DNA of 64,000 nt from Blautia luti (GTDB taxonomy: Bacteria; Bacillota; Clostridia; Lachnospirales; Lachnospiraceae), in the NCBI RefSeq assembly GCF_033096465.1, contig NZ_AP028156.1, forward strand, positions 2,436,501-2,500,500, read 5' to 3'. The stretch's first letter is position 1, and each line of letters opens with the position of its first letter. Of the stretch, positions 51,389-61,161 are shown piece after piece. The notes under the pieces were generated by a model that was not told the origin of the DNA, ran no database searches, and was given only the letters and a program-made list of their open reading frames with translations. The position numbers were made by a program, and so were the translations under genes.

Positions 51389-51513
51389 ACTAAATTAGTG
51401 CAACCCCTTGTATTTACTGGAGTTTTCTAACTTGTCCTTATTATAACTCGACCATGTGGAGTAATCAAGGGTAAATCTTATAGCTTTGCTATTAATAATA
51501 TTTAGTTGTATTT

Positions 51514-52920
51514 CTAATCATCAATTATTTCCCAGTGTCCATTGGAACCACGACCAACAAATCGGACAATACCTATATCTTTGATGTGACGTTTTACAGT
51601 CTTGGAACTTATTCCTAACGTCATTGCCATTTTTTCTGTACTGATTTTATTATCCTTTTTTATCATATTCAATATTTGAATTTCCAACGGATTGCTTTCT
51701 TTTTTCTGAGGGACATTCCGAGGGACATTCCGAGGGACATCCTGAGGGACATTGTAATTCAAATTTGGCATCACAACTGTAAACTGGTACCGATCAGATC
51801 TAAAAGACGGCTTTTTACTTTCATCATAGTTGATCTGAAATTCATAGCCGCCGATAATTTTTCCAAATCCACTACCTTTACGTTCCATATATCCCAGCCG
51901 ATTAAATATATCTGCCAAAACCGGGTTTCTTCTCGTTGACGGAACTGTAAGCGGATCTCTGTCCTGAATAATTGAACCGTCCGGCATGCCTCCCGGCGAA
52001 TAAATTTCCATACGATCATCGTAAATATCAATATGCACTTCACTACCATTCACAAGATAATCTCTATGAGCCAATGCATTAACCAATGCTTCATGATAAC
52101 TACGTTCTACATATTCCGGCATTTCTTCTCTGGAATTAGCAGTCTTTCTCCACATTAATTTCGCATTTCTCTTAATAAAAGCTTCTCCATTATCAATTAA
52201 TGACAATACACTTCCAGAATATTCCGCATCGTCAAATGCATCTATTGTACCACCGCTTTTATTTAATCCATTCCACCGGGTACAAAATAATCTTGACCAT
52301 CGAATAGGGCTTTCATCTGCAACCAAAGCTCCGGCATTTGTCAAATATCCTTGCTCATTCGCCAACCCAAATGATATAAGATCTTTCTCATCAAAACTAT
52401 TTCCTGTCCATTTTTTATATCTTTCCCGGAGTTTGGAAAAAGCAAAATCTTCCACCTTATACGTAGAAATCTGCGAATCATAAGATGTATTTCTACCGCG
52501 CAATACCAGTCTTTTCAATTCCGTTGATGTCGCTTTCACACTCTCGTTTCCAACACGAACATATGCTTCCAGCACACCATCACCCGAATAATAGTACGGT
52601 GTCTCTTCACCTTTGAAGATATCCAGTATAATTAATACTTTTCCATCTTCAACCTGTTCAAATCGAAGACGAAATTCTGGAATTGGATCCATCCTTGTCT
52701 TAATGATTTCACTTATTTTCTCAGCATCGCTATTCGGATTCTCAAGTCCTACAATTTCATCATTATCGGCTATTCCAAAGATTAATGCTCCACCAAATGT
52801 ATTTGCAAAAGCACTTACGCTCTTACACCAACTCTTTGGTTTCTTCGCTTCCAAAGATAGCTTTTTGTCATATTCAGTTGCTTCACCGATTAATTGTTTT
52901 ATATCCAAGCTTTCCACCAA
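51514..52920 (-). CDS. AlbA_2 (Schlafen-like) putative ATP-binding/transcriptional regulator
   Basis: 468 residues from a TTG at 52920 with a weak ribosome site. The N-terminal AlbA_2 domain includes EKKLSLEAK-type and SAFANTFGGALIFGIADNDEIVGLEN motifs (about residues 15-60). The middle is a HATPase_c_4 domain (YHEALVNALAHRDYLVNGSEVHIDIYDDRMEIYSPGG and GSGFGKI). The C-terminus has three short repeats VPQDVPRNVPRNVPQ and a winged helix (ISTEKMAMTLGISSKTVKRHIK). The family is common near mobile elements and sometimes in defence islands. Whether it is ICE cargo or chromosomal is unclear. Confidence 0.82.
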   Translation of the reverse strand: MVESLDIKQLIGEATEYDKKLSLEAKKPKSWCKSVSAFANTFGGALIFGIADNDEIVGLENPNSDAEKISEIIKTRMDPIPEFRLRFEQVEDGKVLIILDIFKGEETPYYYSGDGVLEAYVRVGNESVKATSTELKRLVLRGRNTSYDSQISTYKVEDFAFSKLRERYKKWTGNSFDEKDLISFGLANEQGYLTNAGALVADESPIRWSRLFCTRWNGLNKSGGTIDAFDDAEYSGSVLSLIDNGEAFIKRNAKLMWRKTANSREEMPEYVERSYHEALVNALAHRDYLVNGSEVHIDIYDDRMEIYSPGGMPDGSIIQDRDPLTVPSTRRNPVLADIFNRLGYMERKGSGFGKIIGGYEFQINYDESKKPSFRSDRYQFTVVMPNLNYNVPQDVPRNVPRNVPQKKESNPLEIQILNMIKKDNKISTEKMAMTLGISSKTVKRHIKDIGIVRFVGRGSNGHWEIIDD

Positions 52921-53088
52921 CTTTCTAATTCATATATATTTTGAATGGATTTTCTCTTCATTCGTAAGCGCAAAATATTGCTGCGTTACTCGTAAATTAC
53001 TCTTGCACCAAAATGATAGATGCAAGCGTTTTACTTTATTTTAGTTTTGACAGTTCGCTTTCGCAGTCTCGCTCCATGGAGCAAATTG

Positions 53089-54656
53089 TTACAGCTGTTC
53101 ATCTGACATTTTATCGTTTGGCCGTTGTGATAAGAGATATGTCAGATATTTATAGGTATTCAGATCATTCGCTTTTGCCATCTCAACTATTGTATACACA
53201 ATAGCACTAGCGGTGGCTCCTTTAGGACTGGCGCTGAACAGCCAGTTCTTCCGGCCAACAGTGAATGGTCTGATTGCATTCTCGCTAAGATTGTTGGATA
53301 AACTGCAATGACCGTCTTCCAGATAGGTCATCAGGGTGTCTTTCCGATTTTGGGCATAGTTCACCGCTTTCGCCAAACGGGTTCCCTTGTTTGGGCGCTG
53401 TTGATCCAGCCAATTCCAGAATGCTTCCAGTATCGGCTTCTCCTTTTCAAGACGAAATTGTTTTCTCTGCTCCGCAGTGTGATTTTTTGCTTTTGAGTAC
53501 CGCTCACAATCAAACAGCTTGCAACAGAACTGTACTCCCTGCACTGCCGGAAGGCTGTAATCATACTCTTTCCCTTTCGGTATGGCATCTGTGAAGTAAC
53601 GTCTCACATGTGCCCAGCAAGAGCAGCGCTTGATATCCGGCAGATTATTATAACCCTGATATCCATCAGTCTCCAGATATCCGCTGAAACCCTGTAGGAA
53701 AGATGCTGCATGGAACTTTGCCCTTGTCTCTGTATAATGATAGAGCAGGATCGGCGGAAGTCCATCTTCTCCAATGCGGAAGAGCCACATCCAGGAATCC
53801 GTTTCAGGATTACGCTCCGGTTCATTCAGTACCTGAACCCGGGTTTCATCTGCCATCAGATATTTACGCATCCGTAACTGACAGTGAAAATAATCATAAA
53901 CATGATGGAGATAATTCTCGGCACAGTAAATGATCCAGTTAGCAAGCGTAGCCCGGCTTAATGGGACACCCAGTTGCTTCCAGTCCTCTTCCTGCCGGTT
54001 TAACGGCAGACCATTCTGGTACTTCTGGTGCATTGCCCATCCGACAACGGATTCCGATGCATAACTTTCCGGGATCAATGGTTCCTGAACAGGGGCTTTG
54101 ACAAATGTCTGATCATCCGGATGTTCCTCTGATATGGCACACTCCGGGCATTTATAGGTTTCACGATAGATATTTACTACTTTTCCTTTGGCAGGGGTAA
54201 AGCGAAATTCATGGCGGACGAATTCTTTCCCGATACATTCCATCTGCGTTCCGCAGGTTGGACAGTTTCGCTCCTCCTCCGGAAGAGAAATGATCTCGTC
54301 GCAGGAAGGAACATTTTAAAGAGATCTGCATATGTCCGTCTTGCTTTTCTCTTATGTTCCGGAACAGTGATGTCATCAGAAAGTTCCTGTTCACATGTCG
54401 GATCTGCTTCCTGCCCGGCTTCATCAAAAAGATTCAACTGGCCATCGATATCTTTCCGTTTTTCACTGGAAGTGCCAAAAAGCTTCTTCGTGAGATATTC
54501 AATCTGCTGACGAAGGTTTTCTTTTTCCAGACGGTCTGCTTCCAATGTTTTTTGTAAAGACTGGATCAGTTCTGTCTGTGTGGAAATGGTCTTATTCAGT
54601 TGGTTGATCATGTCCTTGTACACAAGGATTTTTGAATCTTTTGAATTACCAGCCAT
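53089..54656 (-). pseudogene. IS66-family transposase, frameshifted
   Basis: The 5' frame (from ATG 54656) has the IS66 leucine-zipper N-terminus (QTELIQSLQKTLEADRLEKENLRQQIEYLTKKLFGTSSEK). At about 54316 the frame breaks after ADLFK, in AAAA where AAAAA is expected. The -1 frame continues correctly as NVPSCDEIISLPEEERNCPTCGTQMEC and then through the zinc site and DDE domain to 53089 (ADETRVQVL, ETDGYQGY, LSENAIRPFTVGRKNW). A single-base deletion explains it. No TnpA or TnpB gene is present, and upstream sequence is replaced by another transposase fragment. Confidence 0.85.
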
Positions 54657-54792
54657 ATGTTTTCTACTCCTTTTTCACTGCTCTTATTATACCATAAAAA
54701 GCAATGAAAAAGAAACAGAAACCCCGGCATTTACAAGGGATTTCAGACATGATACAGGGTGAGACCCCCTCCGTTTCTGTTGGTTTGCATAG

Positions 54793-55164
54793 ATGTATGA
54801 CAGGGTATCTTATCTTTCACTTCCTCTGTTTTTGTACTCGTTCCGGTGGAATATTGAAACAAGCTACTATGAGCAGAAAACCTTCTGGTCACTTTGCAGT
54901 TATATGGTACGAAGCTACAAGGGTATTGAAATGCTGGTAAATCTGATCAATATCTGTTATTGTGCAATGAAGATCTTACCCTATCAGGATGAGCAGTTTT
55001 CCGAATACCGTACAAAAAGTGTACAGGAGTTTCGTTTTGAATTAAGTCAGGGCATTCGCAGCCAGATATTTTTGACCAATTTCGTTAGAAACATCGAAAC
55101 ACATATAAAATCAAATGTTATCATAAAGGCTTTAAAACAGCTGATTCGTCAGCAAGTCTATTAA
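54793..55164 (+). pseudogene. C-terminal fragment of a DDE transposase
   Basis: Reads LYSFRWNIETSYYEQKTFWSLCSYMVRSYKGIEMLVNLINICYCAMKILPY and ends LKQLIRQQVY at TAA. The W-NIE-YYEQK-F pattern is the end of the catalytic domain of an IS4-like transposase. Everything before it is missing. It abuts the IS66 copy, so one element probably inserted into or deleted part of the other. Both lie between ICE-type genes and chromosomal sugar genes. Confidence 0.7.
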
Positions 55165-55205
55165 TTATAAAGTTGTAAACTGGTGTGAATTTATTAATCT
55201 ATATG

Positions 55206-56006
55206 TTATGACAACATATCTTTCAGACATGTACTCCGGTAGTCACTCGGTGATATTTTATATCTTTCTTTAAATACTCGGTTAAATGTTCTCTGACTTT
55301 CAAATCCACTATCCAGACAAATGTTTGTAATAGAATCACTCGTATTTTCCAAACGATGGCATGCATAGTTCAGCCTTGCATCGTTAAGATATTGATTAAA
55401 GTTTCTATGGAATGTTTTGGAAAAGAGTCTGGATAAAACATATTTGCTCACCCCCAGATCTTTTGCCATCTCTTCCAGAGAAAACTTCTTCTTAAAATTT
55501 GCTGATATATAGGAAACTGTCTGGTAAATAAGATCGTTGCTCCCCACATTACTCTTTTCTACCAAATTTAATTTTCCTATGCAGCGTGCCAACACAATTT
55601 GAAGATATGCCTGTGCAACAGTAATATCCGACTGTTCTGTCTCTAAAATTGCATTTATAACCCTATATACCTCCGGTTCAACCTTTTCCGCTTTGATGAT
55701 TGGGTATTCAGGAGCCATGGATTGCATGATATCTGCAAATTTGGCTATCGTAAATGGCGATGCAATCAGATAAGTCGCTTTATTTACACCGGATGTCAGT
55801 ACCTGATAGTGATGAATAACATCTGGAAATACAAAGCCTATATCTCCTTTTTCCATATGGTATAGTTCCTGTCCGACACCAAATTCTAATGCTCCACTTG
55901 TTACACAAACGATCTCCAGTGCATTATGAAGATGTGGTTCAATATGTTTTGACTTCCTATTTATTGCTATGATCTCCTCTTTTGTGTCAACATATTTTAA
56001 CTGCAT
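55206..56006 (-). CDS. AraC-family transcriptional regulator
   Basis: 266 residues from ATG at 56006, which has AAAGGGGAG upstream; an open frame to 56123 lacks a ribosome site and crosses the region of a small plus-strand gene. The N-terminal cupin domain reads HLHNALEIVCVTSGALEFGVGQ...GDIGFVFPDVIHHY. The C-terminal AraC DNA-binding domain has two helix-turn-helices: FSLEEMAKDLGVSKYVLSRLFSKTFHRNFNQYLN and ITNICLDSGFESQRTFNRVFKERYKISPSDYR. It probably regulates the adjacent sugar symporter and beta-galactosidase. Confidence 0.88.
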   Translation of the reverse strand: MQLKYVDTKEEIIAINRKSKHIEPHLHNALEIVCVTSGALEFGVGQELYHMEKGDIGFVFPDVIHHYQVLTSGVNKATYLIASPFTIAKFADIMQSMAPEYPIIKAEKVEPEVYRVINAILETEQSDITVAQAYLQIVLARCIGKLNLVEKSNVGSNDLIYQTVSYISANFKKKFSLEEMAKDLGVSKYVLSRLFSKTFHRNFNQYLNDARLNYACHRLENTSDSITNICLDSGFESQRTFNRVFKERYKISPSDYRSTCLKDMLS

Positions 56007-56115
56007 GAAATACTCCCCTTTGCAACATTTGTCTATATCTTCTTTCGATTTGGCAAGCAATCCTTTTACACCTATCTTATAATCAACTTGTAAATAAGGA
56101 AAGGAGGAATTGCAA

Positions 56116-56193
56116 ATGAGCAACCTGAAAAAATATCTGAATGACCTTTTAGTATTCTACACTGAATATTTTGAGCATCCTTACCATGTATAA
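56116..56193 (+). CDS. Possible 25-residue small protein
   Basis: Reads MSNLKKYLNDLLVFYTEYFE ending HPYHV, with AAAGGAGG 9 nt upstream. Its second half is spanned by a 12-bp perfect stem CCTTTTAGTATT/AATACTAAAAGG (56145-56204), and a terminator follows at 56235-56270. TATAAT is present at 56078-56083 but no good -35. It is divergent from the AraC gene. No family was recognised; it could be a leader peptide or a small RNA with a peptide. Confidence 0.4.
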   Translation: MSNLKKYLNDLLVFYTEYFEHPYHV

Positions 56194-56234
56194 ATACTAA
56201 AAGGACTATTTTGTGAAAACTGAATATTTTCTTA

Positions 56235-56270
56235 AGGCCATTTCACAAAAATGAAGTGGTCCTTTTTTAT
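56235..56270 (+). terminator. Plus-strand terminator after the small ORF
   Basis: AGGCCATTTCA and TGAAGTGGTCCT form a stem (one bulge) with a short A-rich loop, followed by TTTTTTATTTT on the plus strand. Confidence 0.7.
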
Positions 56271-56303
56271 TTTCAAAATACAGTTCAATCACTTTATATA
56301 TAG

Positions 56304-56343
56304 AAAAAAGCACTGTCTCATCGAGCAATGACCAGACAACGCT
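56304..56343 (-). terminator. Terminator of the symporter gene
   Basis: AGCGTTGTCT and AGACAGTGCT pair (56309-56343) and are followed by TTTTTTC on the minus strand, 15 nt after the symporter stop. Confidence 0.6.
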
Positions 56344-56357
56344 TTCTCCTGTCAATT

Positions 56358-57755
56358 CTAATTTATGTCCGATGCATCTGTTACTTCATCTGCAGCAATT
56401 TCTTTTTCTGCTTTCAGTTTTTTATTTGCATCTTCTACATTCATTCTTGAAAGTACAAACATAATCAATACATCAAAGATTAACGGAAGCCAAAGATACA
56501 TAAACTGCATCATATCAAGTGCAGACTGCGGCTGAGTTACATTTGTTCCGACATATCCACTGAACTCAAGCATCCATCCAACAACAGCGGTTCCAATACC
56601 TCCACCGATTTTTACGCCAAGAGAAGTACAAGAGTACATCGTTCCGTCAATTCTCTTTCCCTGTGTAAGATAAGTGTATTCAGAGCAGGATGCGATAACT
56701 GCATTCATATCTCCCTGCCATGGCCCCTGACCTAAGGCTGCAAGAGCTGTAAATGCCATCATCAGCGGAACACTGCCCATATATCCGGCAATAACAACAA
56801 GTGCTCTACCAATGACTGCTAAAACATAACCTCTTAAGTTCAGTTTGTACATACCTTTCCACTTACCAACTAAGGTTGGTGTAAAAATTAAGGCAATGAT
56901 CAGTGGAATATTAACTGCCCATGCAAATTGTCCAAACAAATTCTTATTTTTCAGTACCCATGTCATGTAATAAATGCCAGCTCCAATCATGGCACCATAT
57001 AACTGCTGTAAAATATATGTTCCACAAATCATCATGTAATATTTGTTTTTAACAAGAAGCTTGAATGCCTGTACCATTCCGTACTTTTCATTATCATCCT
57101 TTACTTCTCCTTCGTTAAGTTCTTCCTCAGGAAGTTCCTTAACAGAAAGTGCTGAAATCGTATTTATGACAAGACCAATGATTGCATAGATAATAGCAAC
57201 CGTTCTCCATGCCGCAGCATCTCCACCACATTTATCTACAAATCCAACTGTAATCGCCTGAATCAGAAGACTTGTTGAAAATGCAAAAATAAAACGGTAA
57301 GATCCCATCTGCACACGCTCTTTGCTGTTCTTTGTAATCAGTGACGTAAGTGCTGAGTAAGCAATATTGTTTGCTGTATAAAACACACCATTTAACAGTG
57401 TATAAGAGATAAAGAACCATGCGTATTTAGCCGTTGTTCCAAAGCTGACTGGTATTGCAAAGCAGCAGACCAGCGTAATGGCACAACCAATGTATCCGTA
57501 TAGCATCCATGGCTTCGCTTTTCCCATTTTACTGTGTGTTTTGTCAATCATTGATCCAAAAAATATATCCGTAAAACCATCAAATAGTTTTGATACGGCA
57601 ATCAGGGTACCTACGACACCTGCAGCAAGTCCTACTGAGTCCGTCAGATAGACCATCATGAAAGATGTCAGGAAGGCATAGACTACATTACCTGCAATAT
57701 CACCTGATCCATATCCAATTTTGTTATACCATTTCAAATACTTTTTTTCTTCCAT
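56358..57755 (-). CDS. GPH-family sugar:cation symporter (MelB/LacS-like)
   Basis: 465 residues with about 12 transmembrane helices. Family motifs are YGSGDIAGNVVYAFLTSFMMVYLTD at the N-terminus, the loop DGFTDIFFGSMIDKTHSKMGKAKPWMLYG (the conserved DPxxG-R-like segment) and a GQGPWQGDMNAVIAS stretch. The short C-terminal tail lacks the IIA domain of LacS. It likely imports a beta-galactoside for the downstream-encoded GH2 enzyme; substrate inferred from neighbours. GAGGAG lies 12 nt before the ATG. It is 167 nt downstream of the beta-galactosidase gene. Confidence 0.9.
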   Translation of the reverse strand: MEEKKYLKWYNKIGYGSGDIAGNVVYAFLTSFMMVYLTDSVGLAAGVVGTLIAVSKLFDGFTDIFFGSMIDKTHSKMGKAKPWMLYGYIGCAITLVCCFAIPVSFGTTAKYAWFFISYTLLNGVFYTANNIAYSALTSLITKNSKERVQMGSYRFIFAFSTSLLIQAITVGFVDKCGGDAAAWRTVAIIYAIIGLVINTISALSVKELPEEELNEGEVKDDNEKYGMVQAFKLLVKNKYYMMICGTYILQQLYGAMIGAGIYYMTWVLKNKNLFGQFAWAVNIPLIIALIFTPTLVGKWKGMYKLNLRGYVLAVIGRALVVIAGYMGSVPLMMAFTALAALGQGPWQGDMNAVIASCSEYTYLTQGKRIDGTMYSCTSLGVKIGGGIGTAVVGWMLEFSGYVGTNVTQPQSALDMMQFMYLWLPLIFDVLIMFVLSRMNVEDANKKLKAEKEIAADEVTDASDIN

Positions 57756-57922
57756 CGAATTTCTTTGCTCCTCATCTTCATCGCACTTAGAATCTCAATA
57801 TGTCTAACCGTATGATGTCTAATTATATTTTTTTCTCTGTTTTTGTCTGATTGCTCTGTATATCCGGACTTTACATTGCAATCAGACTATCCTTCTTTGT
57901 TTACGAGTTACATGAAACTTTA

Positions 57923-60900
57923 TTATCCCTTTACATACGGTATCAGCGTAAACTGGAACCGGAATAATACATCATCAAATCGGTACTGATCCAATACAAC
58001 TGGACCACAACTATTAGAACCAATGCCATTTAATGCGTAGTCAACGCAAAATACTACACTATCTGATTCTGTCAGTTCATAATTATGCGTTTTCTTCTCA
58101 AGTTCTTCCTGCGTATAATAAGAAGCATTGAATGAGAAGGCATTTTCCGCAGATACCACAATTCCATATCGGCTGTTGTTAAGCTCTACATATTCACAAT
58201 CATAATGGCTTCCATTTTCCTGTGGGCGAATATAATCCTCATGCAAATCATCTACATTTGCATGATACAAACCGTGGCTCGCAGCCTGATGTTTGTCACA
58301 ATAGCTTTCCTGTGGTCCCATTCCAAAGTATCGTGCAGCTGAAAGTTTTTTATCCAGGAACATCCTCACACCAAATCTTGGCAGGTCCGGAAATTCATCA
58401 TCTTTTGTTACCGCAATATCTGCATCAATCTTTCCAGCAGCTTCTATTTTCCATGTGATCGTCACATCAAGAATCTTCTGTACTGTCTCTGCCACAACGG
58501 ATGCGTGGCTTGTAATTTTCACACCATGCTTTCCCTGCACGACCTCTGTCGTGTAAGCTCTTGTATAAGCTTTATCATAATGGGCTTTCTTCCATTCAGA
58601 CTTGATGTACATATCATTATCTGTTGGTGCCCTCCAGATATTTAATTCCATCGGGTGGTTCAGATATTCCCGACCTGCAAATTTCATCTCTGTAAAAAGT
58701 GCAGTCCGTCGGTCGATTGTATATGCGAATTCACGGCCTTTGATATGAATCTGTGTATCATCTTCACTCACCTGTAATTCAGAATCCGTCACTGTTTTTT
58801 CAACCCATTTTTCTGCTAACTGGCATTTGGCATCCTTCTGGCTTACTTCGATCTCATCAAATCCAAGGATATGGTCTTCATCCAACAGTGGCAATTCCTT
58901 TTTCAGATGGTAAATAAATTTTAAATAACATTTTCCACTCTCTGGCACATTGATTTTAAGGTTTATTTTTCCTTCACTGTGTGGTGCTGCTGAAACTTCT
59001 GGGAGTTTACCTTTGCTGATTACAAGCCCGTCCTGCGTCAGTTCATAACTAATCTTCACATAATCTTTCAAGTCATCAAAATCCATGTAGTTATGAAGCA
59101 CCAGTTCTCCGCTTTCTTTGTCATAGGAAATAACCCTTGCCGGGCGATAAACATTCTTGTATTCCAAAAGTCCTGTATGTACCGTTCTGTCCGGATATAC
59201 TAATCCATCCATACAGAAGTTGCCATCATGAATTTCTTCGCCATGGTCGCCCCCATAAGCATATATAGTCTTTCCATTCTCAGCAGTTCCATGAGCAATC
59301 GCATGGTCACACCATTCCCAGACAAAGCCGCCGCACATTTTATCATTATCCTGAATCATCTGGAAGTAATCTTCAAAATCTCCAGGTCCGTTTCCCATAC
59401 TGTGACAGTACTCTACCAAAAGGAAGGGTTTGCTTCCATCTTTATCCAGATATTCCTGAATTTCGGAAAGCGCCGGATACATCCGGCTGTACACATCCAG
59501 ATTGCTGTAATCATATGTTTCATCATAATTACGGTATCTTGCACTCTCATATTGTGTGATGCGGTCTGGATCAAAATTCTTTGTCCATTCCAGTGCTTTT
59601 TCAAAGTTGCAGCCATAAGCACTCTCATTTCCCATTGACCACATAACAATACAGAAACGGTTTTTGTCACGTTCCACCATAAGTTTTACGCGATCAACGA
59701 TTGCCTCTTCCCATACCGGATCATCTGCAATCTTCTCATTCCATCGTTTGAACCGATTGTAATCGGTGTCTTCTTTTCTGTAGATCATAAATGGACCATG
59801 AGCTTCAATATCTGCTTCATCTATTACCATGAATCCATACTTGTCACACATTTCATAGAAAAATGGTGCATTCGGATAGTGGCTGGAACGGATCGCATTA
59901 AAATTATGCTGCTTCATTAACGTAAGATCGGTTGTAATCTGTTCCAGATTGATTGTAAATCCAGTAACCGGATCAGAATCATGTCGATTGACACCACGGA
60001 ATTTAATCTTCTGTCCATTTAAATAAATAACCTGGTCTTTAATCTCTATCTTTCTTAATGCAATGTGATCTACAATTACTTCATTCTCTGTTTCAAGAAT
60101 CAGTTTATATAGATATGGATTTTCTGTATTCCAAAGTTCCGGACTTGCGATTTCTAATACAGCTGTTCCTTCTTCAGCAATACTTCCTATTGCTACAACT
60201 GCTCCGTTTCTATCTTCAATCGAAATTTTTACATTTAACGGAGAGTAGAATTTCATTTCAATTTCTACTTTTGCAAGCATATCCTCAATTCTTGTTTTAA
60301 TATGATAATCACTGATTGCCTGTTTTGGGCGTTTCAAAATGTACACATCCCGGAAAATACCACTCATACGGAATTTGTCCTGATCTTCCAAATAGGAACC
60401 ATCACACCATTTCATTACCAACACTGCCACCGTATTCGTTCCATCCTGAAGTACATCGGTAACATCAAACTCACTGGTCATATGTGAAACCTGGCTGTAT
60501 CCTATGTAAGAGCCATTGATCCATACGTAAAAGCAGCTGTCTACTCCTTCAAAGTTCAAAAAAGCTTTTGATGCTTTCTCATCTCTGCTGTACTCAAAAG
60601 TATGTACATAAGCTCCACACGGAATATCCTGTGGCACATATGGTGGATCAAACGGAAACGGATACCGGATGTTTGTATACTGGTGTGTATCATATCCTGC
60701 CATCTGCCATACACTTGGAACCTGAATCTCATCAAAATTTTCTGTATCATAATTCTTCTCAAAGAAAGAATCTTGAATGTCATAGATGCTGTTAAAATAC
60801 TGGAATTTCCAAGTTCCATTCAATAACTGCATACGATCTGATTCTTCTCTGTGTTCCACCAAGTTATCCATTCTTTTGGATGCCGGAATATAATAGGCTC

Positions 60901-60961
60901 TGGCTGGCATTGTGTTTTCGTGCAGTACGCTTAGATTTTCATAATAACGTGGTACGATCAT
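57923..60961 (-). CDS. lacZ: Beta-galactosidase, glycoside hydrolase family 2
   Basis: 1012 residues, full LacZ length. The N-terminal sugar-binding domain (about 45-210), the GH2 TIM barrel (about 310-610) and a C-terminal small chain with NIWRAPTDND are present. The acid/base Glu is in IVMWSMGNESAYG (about residue 440) and the nucleophile Glu in PFLLVEYCHSMGN (about 510). RHDSDP and SSHYPNAPFFYEMCDKYGFMVIDEADIEAHG are typical of LacZ. It hydrolyses lactose and related beta-galactosides in the cytoplasm. GGAGG lies 9 nt upstream. Divergent from an AraC gene and followed by a symporter gene. Confidence 0.95.
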   Translation of the reverse strand: MIVPRYYENLSVLHENTMPARAYYIPASKRMDNLVEHREESDRMQLLNGTWKFQYFNSIYDIQDSFFEKNYDTENFDEIQVPSVWQMAGYDTHQYTNIRYPFPFDPPYVPQDIPCGAYVHTFEYSRDEKASKAFLNFEGVDSCFYVWINGSYIGYSQVSHMTSEFDVTDVLQDGTNTVAVLVMKWCDGSYLEDQDKFRMSGIFRDVYILKRPKQAISDYHIKTRIEDMLAKVEIEMKFYSPLNVKISIEDRNGAVVAIGSIAEEGTAVLEIASPELWNTENPYLYKLILETENEVIVDHIALRKIEIKDQVIYLNGQKIKFRGVNRHDSDPVTGFTINLEQITTDLTLMKQHNFNAIRSSHYPNAPFFYEMCDKYGFMVIDEADIEAHGPFMIYRKEDTDYNRFKRWNEKIADDPVWEEAIVDRVKLMVERDKNRFCIVMWSMGNESAYGCNFEKALEWTKNFDPDRITQYESARYRNYDETYDYSNLDVYSRMYPALSEIQEYLDKDGSKPFLLVEYCHSMGNGPGDFEDYFQMIQDNDKMCGGFVWEWCDHAIAHGTAENGKTIYAYGGDHGEEIHDGNFCMDGLVYPDRTVHTGLLEYKNVYRPARVISYDKESGELVLHNYMDFDDLKDYVKISYELTQDGLVISKGKLPEVSAAPHSEGKINLKINVPESGKCYLKFIYHLKKELPLLDEDHILGFDEIEVSQKDAKCQLAEKWVEKTVTDSELQVSEDDTQIHIKGREFAYTIDRRTALFTEMKFAGREYLNHPMELNIWRAPTDNDMYIKSEWKKAHYDKAYTRAYTTEVVQGKHGVKITSHASVVAETVQKILDVTITWKIEAAGKIDADIAVTKDDEFPDLPRFGVRMFLDKKLSAARYFGMGPQESYCDKHQAASHGLYHANVDDLHEDYIRPQENGSHYDCEYVELNNSRYGIVVSAENAFSFNASYYTQEELEKKTHNYELTESDSVVFCVDYALNGIGSNSCGPVVLDQYRFDDVLFRFQFTLIPYVKG

Positions 60962-61101
60962 AAATAACTCTCCTCCAATACATATACTTTTTTGTTCTTT
61001 GTTTCCCTAAAGCAAACCTTATACTTTACTTTTTTGTTTACGTTCCTTAGTTATGCTATATATAGCTTATCCTAATCCGCAAAATATGTCTATGAATTGG
61101 A

Positions 61102-61131
61102 TTAGACAAAATATGCACTAAATGATACAAT
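61102..61131 (+). promoter_or_regulatory. Candidate promoter of the divergent AraC gene
   Basis: TTAGAC (61102-61107) and TACAAT (61126-61131) with 18 nt spacing, 31 nt before the AraC start. The lacZ promoter must lie in the same 200-bp divergent region; a TTGCGG...TATATATAG stretch on the minus strand is a candidate. Confidence 0.45.
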
Positions 61132-61161
61132 GATAAAAAGTGTGAAAAGAGGTGCTGTCCT

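Larger units (their letters stand above)
1..51513 (-). mobile_element. Body of a Tn1549/CTn-type ICE (partial, left side outside window)
   Basis: Genes in this span follow the order known for Tn1549-like ICEs of gut Firmicutes: parA, parB, ssb, RepA_N, DnaC, PcfB, VirD4, Maff2, VirB6-like, PrgI, VirB4, NlpC/P60, DUF4315, DUF4366, TopB, SpaA adhesin, XRE, giant methylase/helicase, ArdC-like. Nearly all are on the minus strand with short gaps or overlaps. No integrase or ICE relaxase is present in the window, so the left end lies outside it. The right boundary is placed only approximately, in the repeat-rich gap upstream of parA; no attachment site was identified there. The element is invaded by a tet(O) transposon and a group II intron. 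Confidence 0.8.

Noticed and set aside
54310..54322. Programmed -1 frameshifting in the IS66 transposase
   Set aside because: The CTC TTT AAA ATG context does not form a good slippery heptamer; re-pairing would hit TAA. A lost A in an A-run fits better.
57923..60961. Beta-glucuronidase or other GH2 activity
   Set aside because: The length, the C-terminal small-chain domain and the RHDSDP and NESAYG motifs are those of LacZ.
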